From CAVZMO01 sp963776195 (GTDB taxonomy: Bacteria; Nitrospirota; Thermodesulfovibrionia; Thermodesulfovibrionales; SM23-35), in the NCBI GenBank assembly GCA_963776195.1, contig CAVZMO010000021.1:1-58345 (forward strand): 58,345 nt of DNA, given 5' to 3'. This document shows, piece by piece, positions 7,090-14,835 of this stretch (position 1 is its first letter; every line of letters begins with the position of its first letter). A program made the translations under genes and the position numbers. The notes under the pieces are model-generated. The model had not been told where the DNA came from. It saw nothing but the letters and a program-made list of their open reading frames with translations, and ran no database searches.

Positions 7090-8776
7090 ATGAGCAATGA
7101 ACCGAACAAAGTTATTTACTCCATGATAGGGGTAAGCAAATATTATGATAAGAAGCCGGTTTTGAAAGATATCTATCTCTCCTATTTCTACGGAGCAAAG
7201 ATCGGTGTCCTCGGTCTCAACGGGTCAGGAAAAAGCTCGCTCCTCCGTATCCTTGCCGGAATGGATAAAGAGTTCAATGGCGAGACGGTCCTTATCTCCC
7301 GGCCACACCGTAGGTTTTCTTGAGCAGGAGCCGAAACTGGATGACGCAAAGACGGTGCGGGAGATTGTGGAAGAGGGAGTGCAGGAGATAGTAGATGCCC
7401 TTAAGGAATATAACCTCATCAATGAGAAATTCGCCGAGCCGATGTCGGACGATGAGATGAACAAGCTTATCGAGCGGCAGGGCAAGGTGCAGGAGAAGCT
7501 GGATGCCCTGGATGCATGGGACCTGGATTCGCGCCTCGAGATGGCCATGGATGCCCTGCGCTGTCCTCCGGGAGATACGCCGGTCAAAGTCCTCTCCGGA
7601 GGGGAAAGGCGGCGTGTCGCCCTTTGCAGACTACTCCTGCAGAAGCCGGACATCCTGCTTCTGGACGAGCCGACTAACCACCTCGATGCAGAGACCGTGG
7701 CCTGGCTGGAGCACCATCTGCAAAGCTATCCGGGCACCGTCATCGCGGTAACTCATGACCGCTATTTCCTCGATAATGTTGCCGGGTGGATCCTGGAGCT
7801 TGACAGGGGACAGGGGATTCCCTGGAAAGGGAATTATTCCTCCTGGCTGGAACAGAAGAAGAACCGTCTGCAACAGGAGGAGAAATCAGAGAGCGAAAGG
7901 CAGAAGACCCTTCAGCGCGAGCTTGAGTGGATACAGATGTCTCCCAAAGGGCGCCATGCAAAAGCGAAGGCGCGCATCAATTCTTATGAGGCGCTCCTCA
8001 GTCAGGATATCGAAAAAAGCTCAAAAGAGCTCGAAATCTATATTCCCCCGGGACCCCGTCTGGGCAATGTCGTCATTGATGCCGATAACGTGAGCAAGGC
8101 ATACGGCGACAATATTCTTATGGAGGGCATGACCTTCTCCCTTCCTCCGGGCGGAATTATAGGGGTTATCGGACCTAACGGGGCAGGAAAGACCACCCTT
8201 TTCCGGATGATCACCGGCCAGGAAAAGCCTGATTCAGGCACCTTCAGGATAGGAGAAACCGTAAAACTGGCATACGTCGACCAGAGCCGCGATGTCCTCG
8301 ATCCGAACAAAACCATCTGGGAGGTCATATCCGGCGGGGATGATGCCATTCAACTCGGCAAGAGGCAGGTGAACTCACGCGCCTATGTGGCGCGCTTCAA
8401 TTTTTCCGGGGCCGATCAGCAGAAAAAGGTTTCAATGCTGTCCGGAGGGGAAAGAAACCGCGTCCATCTGGCCCGTATGCTGAAGGAAGAGGCCAATGTC
8501 CTTCTCCTTGACGAACCTACCAATGATCTGGACGTAAACACCATGCGTGCCTTGGAAGAGGCATTGGAGAATTTTGCGGGTTGTGCCGTGGTCATCAGCC
8601 ACGACCGGTGGTTCCTCGACCGTATCGCCACCCACATACTCGCTTTTGAGGGCGACAGCAAGGTGGTCTGGTTCGATGGGAATTATTCCGAATATGAAGC
8701 GGACAGAAAGGCCCGTCTCGGCGCTGCCGCAGACCAGCCCCACCGCATCAAATACAGACATTTGGCCAGAGGGTAG
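7090..8776 (+). CDS. ettA: Energy-dependent translational throttle protein EttA (ABC-F), frameshifted
   Basis: Two ABC ATPase domains that gate ribosome entry into elongation according to ATP/ADP. Domain 1 Walker A GLNGSGKSS is in the first frame; signature VLSGGERRRVAL, LLLDEPTNHLD, second Walker A GPNGAGKTT and second signature MLSGGERNRVHL are in the frame shifted by +1. Removing one base near 7294 (GTC CTT-A-TCT CCC) restores an uninterrupted protein of about 561 residues, the normal EttA size, giving the expected sequence around SPGHTVGFLEQEP. As written, the first frame stops at 7323. This could be an assembly insertion or a real mutation; see findings. Confidence 0.88.
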
Positions 8777-8924
8777 GTACCCGTTCTCTTTAGACCGTGC
8801 CTGGGGCATGCTCAGCGATAGCACGGAACCTGCAGCAATGCCATGCCCCGACCGCACCAATCCATCATTGTATAACAGCTAAACAGGGTTAGCGCGGTTA
8901 AAACACTACTTTCTATTTTCCTTC

Positions 8925-8954
8925 TTGACGAACTCTTCGGAGACGTGCTATGCT
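8925..8954 (+). promoter_or_regulatory. Sigma70-type promoter of cspA leader
   Basis: TTGACG (8925-8930), 18-nt spacer, TATGCT (8949-8954). Predicted transcription start near 8961, giving a leader of about 110 nt before cspA. An intrinsic terminator lies in that leader. Between ettA and this promoter, GGGGCATG and CATGCCCC (about 8811-8850) form a long-loop dyad. Confidence 0.55.
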
Positions 8955-8989
8955 TACTTTAGAATTTTAGAAGTTTTTGCGATTACAGA

Positions 8990-9024
8990 GGCCACAAAGA
9001 CTTTTGACTTTGTGGCCTTTTTTT
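8990..9024 (+). terminator. Intrinsic terminator inside the cspA leader
   Basis: GGCCACAAAG (8990-8999) pairs perfectly with CTTTGTGGCC (9008-9017) across an 8-nt loop and is followed by seven T. It sits between the promoter and the cspA ribosome site, so it would either attenuate cspA or end a short RNA of about 65 nt. Confidence 0.8.
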
Positions 9025-9069
9025 GTTAGGTCTTCTGAGATTTAATTTAGAGATAAGGAGGTTAAGAAC

Positions 9070-9270
9070 ATGGCACAAGGAACTGTAAAATGGTTTAATG
9101 ACAGCAAAGGTTTTGGCTTTATTGCAAATGAAGACGGAAGTGAAGCATTTGTCCACCATACGTCCATCCAAGGGAACGGATTTAAGAGCCTTGCCGAGGG
9201 TGACAAGGTCAGCTTTGATACTGAAAAGGGCCCGAAAGGCCCCAGGGCTATCAATGTTGTCAAACTCTAA
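9070..9270 (+). CDS. cspA: Cold-shock protein (CspA family)
   Basis: 66 residues, the standard size. The five-stranded OB fold carries RNP1-like KGFGFIAN and RNP2-like AFVHHTSI, with MAQGTVKWFNDSKGFGFI at the start. Binds single-stranded RNA/DNA and melts secondary structure. AAGGAGG precedes ATG 9070. It is flanked by two intrinsic terminators, one in its own leader and one 17 bp after the stop, so it is monocistronic with possible conditional readthrough. Confidence 0.95.
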   Translation: MAQGTVKWFNDSKGFGFIANEDGSEAFVHHTSIQGNGFKSLAEGDKVSFDTEKGPKGPRAINVVKL

Positions 9271-9286
9271 TTAGCTAGCTGAAAAA

Positions 9287-9314
9287 GGCTCCCTCCCGGT
9301 GGAGGGGGCCTTTT
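9287..9314 (+). terminator. Intrinsic terminator after cspA
   Basis: GGCTCCCTCC, loop CGGT, GGAGGGGGCC, then TTTT. Stem of 10 bp with one G-T pair, preceded by A5. Confidence 0.8.
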
Positions 9315-9328
9315 CATTTGGGAGGAAC

Positions 9329-9688
9329 ATGAACAATAGAAAGTATGAGGCGAGGACAGAAAGGCAGCAACAGAGAGTTGAGGCAGGCTTCATGGCTGAA
9401 CACTTCCCCGAGGTCACAGGGATAGTCATCAGTATGATGTACAAGCAGAAGGGAGTAGCAAAGGCATTGGTTCGAACCATTAATTTTTTCCCCGAAAGTT
9501 ACGCTTTTTTCATAGTAGACTGTTTGAGCAAGGAATGTGTTGACGGCGGGTTCGATCTTACCCGGGTCATAACTGAGATGATCGGAAACCATAGAGAGAA
9601 CACAAAAGGGGAACTTGGTTGTGAAGGCAGTGGTACTGCTGCCGAACACTCGGCGATTGTCTACGAAGTCGCCATACAGTACGTATAA
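9329..9688 (+). CDS. Hypothetical protein, 119 residues
   Basis: ATG 9329 follows GGGAGGAAC, which outranks the longer in-frame start at 9299 lying inside the cspA terminator. The product starts MNNRKYEARTERQQQRVEAG, then a helical/strand mixture with a Cys pair DCLSKECVDGGFDL near residue 67-80. No family recognised. Soluble. Convergent with the repeat element and greB. Confidence 0.6.
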   Translation: MNNRKYEARTERQQQRVEAGFMAEHFPEVTGIVISMMYKQKGVAKALVRTINFFPESYAFFIVDCLSKECVDGGFDLTRVITEMIGNHRENTKGELGCEGSGTAAEHSAIVYEVAIQYV

Positions 9689-9774
9689 GAGTTCTGTGCT
9701 TTAATCTTGCGATCAATCAAATGAGGGTTTGACCCTAAGAACAATTATGAAAAAAAATAGGCAAGCATATATCT

Positions 9775-9918
9775 GGAAAAAGGTTTACTTCCGCCACCTT
9801 TGTAAGATAGCTGCTCACCGGCAAACCTGCACGTTTTCATGCATCACTTATGGCTCTCCTTAAATAGCAAATTGCGGTTGGTAAAGGTTTTTCTGCATAT
9901 ATGCCTGTCATCAAATGC
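9775..9918 (-). repeat. 144-bp dispersed element, copy A (MITE or structured RNA)
   Basis: Read on the minus strand it matches 45937-46080 over its whole length without gaps, about 85% identical by hand count. It begins in the last two codons of greB. The ends carry GAAAAA-CC-TTTAC and GTAAA-CC-TTTTTC, which can pair as a closing stem, and outside them GCATATAT repeats give imperfect terminal inverted repeats (9765-9788 and 9881-9904). Inside, AAGGAG precedes GTGATG. A frame starting MKTCRF at 9840 (minus) reads 31 codons to 9745 and matches copy B in frame. Coding status is doubtful because the non-coding half is better conserved. Confidence 0.75.
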
Positions 9919-10423
9919 ATTTTTCGGGTTCATAACGGATGGCTGTCACAACAAAAGCAGTTGTACCGTTAGGCCTGTTCACAACAATTTCATCACCCTC
10001 CGTCTTGCGTAACAACGCTTTCGCCATAGGAGAATCAATGCTGATAAAATTTTTTTCAGGATCAAATTCATCGGGCCCGACAATGCGATACTTGTACACA
10101 TTTCCATCAGTATCCTCAATTTTGACCCATGCGCCGAAAAATACCTTTGAAGTATCATCAGGTATCCTGTCCACGACGACCAACTCCCTCAATCTCTTTG
10201 CAAGAAAACGCATGCGGGAATCAATCTGCCGCAACTGCTTTTTGCCATAAATATACTCTGCGTTCTCGGAACGGTCCCCCATCGCAGCGGCTTCAGCGAC
10301 AGCCTGAGTAACTTGGGGGCGTTTAATCTTCCAGAGATATGACAGTTCCTCATTTAAATGCTTCAGCCCTTCAGGCGTAATATACGGTGAGACTCTTGCG
10401 TTATCACGGAACGGCATTCTCAC
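9911..10423 (-). CDS. greB: Transcription elongation factor GreB
   Basis: 170 residues. The N-terminal coiled coil carries GDRSENAEYIYGKK, the GreA/GreB tip motif whose acidic residues coordinate the second Mg in RNA polymerase. The C-terminal FKBP-like domain has ISIDSPMAKALLRKTEGDE. Cleaves backtracked transcripts through the polymerase secondary channel. The YLWK-x-x-RP and YGKKQLRQID features favour GreB over GreA. Its last codons lie within the 144-bp repeat element. Confidence 0.93.
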   Translation of the reverse strand: MRMPFRDNARVSPYITPEGLKHLNEELSYLWKIKRPQVTQAVAEAAAMGDRSENAEYIYGKKQLRQIDSRMRFLAKRLRELVVVDRIPDDTSKVFFGAWVKIEDTDGNVYKYRIVGPDEFDPEKNFISIDSPMAKALLRKTEGDEIVVNRPNGTTAFVVTAIRYEPEKCI

Positions 10424-10463
10424 TTTTCCCTAAACAAGGCACTTTCTTTACAAAAAGAATATT

Positions 10464-10573
10464 GGATAATGCGCGAGTTGAGCAGTGGGCCGGAGGCCCA
10501 TCTGTTTCGAACTCCTGGTTCTCCCCTCGCGGAGCGCATTCACCCTGTTCGCTGCTCAACTCGCGCATTATCC
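10464..10573. repeat. Long inverted repeat (22-bp perfect arms)
   Basis: Arms 10464-10485 and 10552-10573 are exact reverse complements and enclose a second hairpin with GGGCC-GGA-GGCCC. Outside the right arm, GCGAGGGGAGAA (about 10587) complements TTCTCCCCTCGC inside (10519-10530), so alternative folds exist. Located upstream of greB. Looks like a foldback or REP-type element. Confidence 0.7.
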
Positions 10574-10702
10574 CCGAGCGGAGCGAGGGGAGAATCATTT
10601 CTTATCATGATAAACATTCCTATCAGTTACTGCAAATATTTGATCAGTAATGCTCGTGTGTGGGTATGCAGCCTCACGAGCTTGTTCCTGCATCTGCAGT
10701 AA

Positions 10703-12100
10703 TCAGCGACCGGTGGAAGATTTGGACGGACGGTACCTGTGTGTCGTTGACCCGGAGGAGCGCTGAGGAGTTGAACTTCGATGAACAACTCCGCCTTGCG
10801 ACTGCTTTTGAAATTCCGCACTTCCGATTTTCTGATTTTCGGATCTTTTTGCCAGGCGCCCTTTCTGCAAAGCAAAAGCTGTTGTAACAGCCCTGGACTG
10901 TTCCGGTTTATTCTGCTCCCTGCGGCGCTGCGGTTCACGCGGCGGGCGGGCAAACTCGGTATCGCGCGCCGGCGCCGGCCTTTTATACTCGAAGCCCTTC
11001 AGTATGCGCCGTTCTACCTTTTCGCCGAGGACGCGCTCGATGCTGCGCACCATTTCCTCATCTTCATGAGTTATGAATGTGAAGGCGTCGCCTGTCTTGG
11101 TAGCACGACCGGTGCGGCCTATCCGATGTGTGTAGGCGTCGGCGGTATCAGGCATGTCGTAATTGATGACATGGGATATGCACGAGACATCGATGCCGCG
11201 GGCTGCGATATCGGTCGCAACAAGGACCTGATATGAGCCGTCACGGAACCCGTCGAGTGCTGCCTGGCGCTTATTTTGCGACAGGTTCCCCTGAAGCGAT
11301 GCGGCCCGGTAGCCGGCCTTTTCGAGCTGCTGTCCCAGGCGCTTGGCGCGGTACTTGGTGCGTGTAAAAACCAGGATCGATTCGGTGTCGGTATGGCGCA
11401 GCAGTTCGAGAAGGAGCGCGGTCTTGAGGTGCTGATCGATCGGGTAGAGTGCGTGAGAGACAGTGCTTGCCGGAGCGGCGGGATCGACCTGCACGGTGAC
11501 CGGAGACCGCAGGATGTCCTGGGCCAGCAGCCGGATATCATCAGGCATGGTTGCCGAGAACAACAGCGTCTGGCGCTCTCTGGGCACGTGCCTGATGATC
11601 TTCCGGATATCGGGCAGGAAGCCCATATCGAACATCCGGTCCGCCTCGTCCAATACGAGTACTTCCAGGTTCGACAGGTTGATCGTGCGCTGATGAATGT
11701 GATCGAGCAGGCGCCCGGGGCAGGCCACAACGATTTCTACGCCGGCAGTCAGTCTCTGTTTCTGCGGGTTTATGGCCACGCCCCCGTAAATAGAGATGCT
11801 GCGCAGGCGCGTTTGGCGGCCCAGATCTGTAATGGCAGTATTGATCTGCTCTGCCAGTTCGCGGGTCGGCGCAATGACGAGGGCGCGTATACGGCCGCGC
11901 GGCCCTTTTATCAGGCGCTCGAGAATCGGCAACGCAAAAGCCGCTGTTTTGCCTGTTCCCGTCTGGGCAAGGCCCATGACGTCGCGCCCCTGCATGACGG
12001 GCGGGATGGCCTGGTGCTGGATGGGCGTTGGCGTGTGATAGCCGAGCGCCGTGACGCCGGCTGCTATCTGTGGATGGAGATTGAACGAATTAAAACTCAT
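10703..12100 (-). CDS. rhlE: DEAD-box RNA helicase RhlE
   Basis: 465 residues. Motifs in order: Q motif (TPTPIQHQAIP), AQTGTGKT, PTRELA, VLDEADRMFDMGF, SATM, LVFTRTK-like ILVFTRTKYRAK, ATDIAARGIDV and HRIGRTGRA. The C-terminus (about 375-465) is a basic, Arg/Gln/Ser-rich tail typical of RhlE. ATP-dependent RNA unwinding in ribosome assembly or RNA decay. Confidence 0.93.
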   Translation of the reverse strand: MSFNSFNLHPQIAAGVTALGYHTPTPIQHQAIPPVMQGRDVMGLAQTGTGKTAAFALPILERLIKGPRGRIRALVIAPTRELAEQINTAITDLGRQTRLRSISIYGGVAINPQKQRLTAGVEIVVACPGRLLDHIHQRTINLSNLEVLVLDEADRMFDMGFLPDIRKIIRHVPRERQTLLFSATMPDDIRLLAQDILRSPVTVQVDPAAPASTVSHALYPIDQHLKTALLLELLRHTDTESILVFTRTKYRAKRLGQQLEKAGYRAASLQGNLSQNKRQAALDGFRDGSYQVLVATDIAARGIDVSCISHVINYDMPDTADAYTHRIGRTGRATKTGDAFTFITHEDEEMVRSIERVLGEKVERRILKGFEYKRPAPARDTEFARPPREPQRRREQNKPEQSRAVTTAFALQKGRLAKRSENQKIGSAEFQKQSQGGVVHRSSTPQRSSGSTTHRYRPSKSSTGR

Positions 12101-12457
12101 GTACCCTTCTTTCTATAACAGGCGTAGCCTGTAGCCATCAACCTGCGTATTATGATCACCCGGACGGTGAGCGTGAAGGTTCTTATAGACACATGTCGCT
12201 ATTGAGGGGCAAACACTCATTGAACACTCACACCTTATTTTACTCCTTATGCATACCAAAGTTCAGGTTTTCTTTTTCTTCCCGGTTACCTGACAAATAC
12301 GGTTATAAAATTATGAGGCAGGCATATATGCTTGTCATCAATTGTATTTTGGGTTAAAGTCGCCTTTTGTGTTACATTTATGTAATATCCTCTGAAGGAT
12401 TCTTACGATTGCCGGATAACCGGAGTCTTATCATTCATCAAAGTAAGGAGTAAAAAA
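12101..12457. other. Gene-free stretch with a fragment of the dispersed element
   Basis: No gene. 12322-12358 resembles 9895-9931 (GGCATATATGC-TGTCATCAA followed by a GGGTT end), so it is a remnant of the greB tail plus the start of the 144-bp element. A short hairpin CCGGATAACCGG lies near 12413, just before the next gene. Confidence 0.5.
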
Positions 12458-12661
12458 TTGGCAAAGTACACAGCAACTATTGACGAAGATACGCGACAAA
12501 GAATCCTTGCATTACCGAAGGGTATACACTTCCCGGTCTTCATGCGAAAGGCGATCACTGTCTTTGTTGAGGAGCTTGAGAAGGACCCGGACCTGCAGCC
12601 CGAAAATTTCATAATTACTGTCTCAGCCCGGAAAGATGTATCAGACAGAAAGAGAAAATAG
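12458..12661 (+). CDS. Small RHH-like hypothetical protein
   Basis: 67 residues from a TTG start with AAGGAG at 8-nt spacing. KYTATIDEDTRQRILALPKG followed by FPVFMRKAITVFVEELEKDP fits a short strand plus two helices as in ribbon-helix-helix proteins, similar to the protein at 5123. It overlaps the RlmL-like gene by 26 bp, so translational coupling is likely. Function unknown. Confidence 0.5.
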   Translation: MAKYTATIDEDTRQRILALPKGIHFPVFMRKAITVFVEELEKDPDLQPENFIITVSARKDVSDRKRK

Positions 12662-13833
12662 AGGCATCGGAAAAGGCAGGATATTGATCACCTGCGCAAA
12701 AGGTATAGCGCCTTTTTTGGGGGAAGAGCTCCTTCGCCTGGGATTCCCCGTGCTTTCCGAATCCGTTGCCGGAGTAGAGACCGAGGGAACTTTTGACGAT
12801 ACCCTGCGGCTTAATCTCCGGCTCCGCACGGGACATCGCGTCCTCCTTCTCATCAGGGATTTCACTGCCGGTGATGCCGATGCCCTCTATCGGGCGGTAT
12901 CGGAGATAGCGTGGGAGGAATACATAGCCGAGGATGGATATGTCTGCGTAACGTCCAGTGTGGATAACCCGACCATCAGGGACTCGCGCTATGCAAATGT
13001 GAAGTGCAAGGATGCCATCGTCGACAGGATCAAGGAAAAGCGGGGGCAGCGTCCTGATTCAGGTCCCGATCAGGACAGAGCTGTGGTAAACCTCTACTGG
13101 AAGGGCCGGAACTGCTCCCTGTATTTTGATACATCCGGGGAACCCCTCTCCCGGCGCGGATACAGAAAGATCCCCATGTCGGCGCCCATGCAGGAGACCC
13201 TTGCCGCAGCAGTTATCCACGCGTCCGGATGGAGCGGCAGCGGTCATTTCATCAACCCCATGTGCGGCAGCGGCACGCTTGCCATAGAGGCTGCCCTCGC
13301 AGGTCTGAACAGGGCCCCCGGGCTGTTAAGGGACAATTACGGGTTCATGCATATGAAAGGGTTTAAGGAGTCTGCTCTGGAACGATCTGCGTGCACAAGC
13401 AAAAAAAGAGGCAAAAAAGACCCTGGGTTACAGGATTATAGCCACCGATATCAGGAGAGACGCTGTTGAGGCGGCAAAGAAAAATGCCGCTATTGCAGGT
13501 GTCGAGCGCCTGATCGAATTCGCTGTTTGTGATTATTCCGAGACAGTCGTTCCTGACGGAGGAGGGGTTATCATTCTCAACCCGGAGTATGGGGAGAGAA
13601 TGGGGAAGATCAAAGAACTTGAAAGCGTGTATAAAGGGATCGGCGATTTCTTTAAGCAGAAGTGCAAGGGATACACCGGATACCTCTTCACGGGAAACCT
13701 TGAGTTGGCAAAGAAAGTGGGATTGAGACCTAAGCGAAAAATTCCGTTTTTCAACGGCGGCATAGAATGCAGGCTCCTTGAATTTGAGTTGTACGAGGGC
13801 AGCAGGAAGAATAAAGACTCAGAGATAACGTAA
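12636..13833 (+). CDS. RlmL-like THUMP-domain RNA methyltransferase, frameshifted
   Basis: N-terminal THUMP region (about residues 15-150) and class I SAM-dependent methylase core. INPMCGSGTLAIEAALAG is the SAM-binding loop, and NPEYGERMGK is the catalytic NPPY-type motif found after a frame change. The first frame runs off into a stop at 13469; skipping one base near 13377 (GCT-C-TGG) restores ATDIRRDAVEAAKKN and the rest to 13833, about 398 residues. Probably methylates a guanine base in 23S rRNA. The short start region and overlap with the upstream gene leave the exact start uncertain. Confidence 0.85.
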
Positions 13834-13848
13834 CACAACTTCCGCATT

Positions 13849-14493
13849 TCACCTTTTCTCGCCTTGAGACTTTTCGAACAGCTTCAGGTATCCTCCGTAT
13901 CCTTCTTTGTCGAGATCCTCTTTCGGGATGAACCGGAGAGCAACGGAGTTCATGCAGTACCTGAGGCCTGTGGGCTGAGGTCCATCCATAAACACATGGC
14001 CGAGATGTGAATCACCGTGTCTGCTCCTCACTTCTGTCCGCCTCATGAAAATGCCCCTGTCTTCTTTCTCCACAATGTCGTCCGGCTCGAGAGGCCTCGT
14101 GAAACTCGGCCATCCCGTGCCTGAATCATATTTGTCGGGCGAACCGAACAGAGGTTCTCCGGAAACGATATCGACGTATATCCCGTCTCTCTTATTGTCC
14201 CAGTATTCGTTATTGAAGGGGGGCTCCGTCCCTTCCCTTTGGGTCACCTTGTACTGCAACGGCGTCAGTTTTTTTCTGAGGGTCTCATCGTCCGGCTTTT
14301 GATATGTTTTTTTCTCTCCTGCTTTGGTCTTTTCCATTTCTTTCCCCCAAACCTTTCTTAAAGACTGGTCGCGAGTTACTGTATTTTCATTTGCCATGGT
14401 ATTCTTTCCTTTTTGACCGATTTTTTTTGGTTCCTCACAGCCATAAATGACACATACTATCGCGACAAAAAAAATGATTGTTCTCACTTTCAC
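13849..14493 (-). CDS. msrB: Peptide methionine (R)-S-oxide reductase, lipoprotein form
   Basis: 214 residues. A signal sequence with lipobox (VIYGC, Cys19) predicts a membrane-anchored periplasmic protein. MsrB motifs: GEPLFGSPDKYDSGTGWPSF, HLGHVFMDGP-x-PTGLRYCMNS with the catalytic Cys, and ALRFIP. The CxxC zinc motifs of some MsrB are absent. Repairs oxidised methionine in envelope proteins. Convergent with the RlmL-like gene (15-bp gap). Confidence 0.93.
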   Translation of the reverse strand: MKVRTIIFFVAIVCVIYGCEEPKKIGQKGKNTMANENTVTRDQSLRKVWGKEMEKTKAGEKKTYQKPDDETLRKKLTPLQYKVTQREGTEPPFNNEYWDNKRDGIYVDIVSGEPLFGSPDKYDSGTGWPSFTRPLEPDDIVEKEDRGIFMRRTEVRSRHGDSHLGHVFMDGPQPTGLRYCMNSVALRFIPKEDLDKEGYGGYLKLFEKSQGEKR

Positions 14494-14835
14494 AAGAATA
14501 TTTCAAGCAAGAGATGTGCCTGTATCACTTTCTGTGGATTATCCGGGTTTTCAATGGTTTTGTCGCGAGTAATATCCGGCATAATTCCCTGTCTGAAAGA
14601 AACTTTTCCCTTGCTCTTCTGCACTGAGTATGGATTCCGGCCCCATGAGAAATACTGAAAAAGGTATAATGTAGAATGCTGACGGGAAGGTTTTGTGACC
14701 GCAGGCTTCAGCCTGCATCTGTACTCAGTTCTTGGGTGAGGCATATATTCCTTAAGAAACCATGCGGACTGAAATTTGCGGCTGCAGAGTTGCTGGAAGC
14801 GTTCAGTTTAGATATAAGTCATTTGGAGATAGGCT
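14494..14835. other. Intergenic region upstream of glgP
   Basis: A TATAAT at 14665-14670 could be a -10 box for glgP, with no good -35. A small hairpin GCAGGCTTCAGCCTGC lies at about 14701-14716, a common dispersed repeat type. No gene seen. Confidence 0.4.

Noticed and set aside
7285..7300. Programmed +1 frameshifting as the cause of the four frame breaks
   Set aside because: The four sites share no slippery codon, stop-codon context or stimulatory sequence, and homologous genes are not known to need it.
9299..9328. Longer N-terminus for the 119-residue protein
   Set aside because: It lies inside the cspA terminator hairpin; the GGGAGGA site supports ATG 9329.
9775..9918. Known riboswitch (c-di-GMP, cobalamin, TPP, glycine, SAM, fluoride)
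   Set aside because: None of the conserved cores of these classes is present, and copy A lies between convergent genes, an unlikely riboswitch position.
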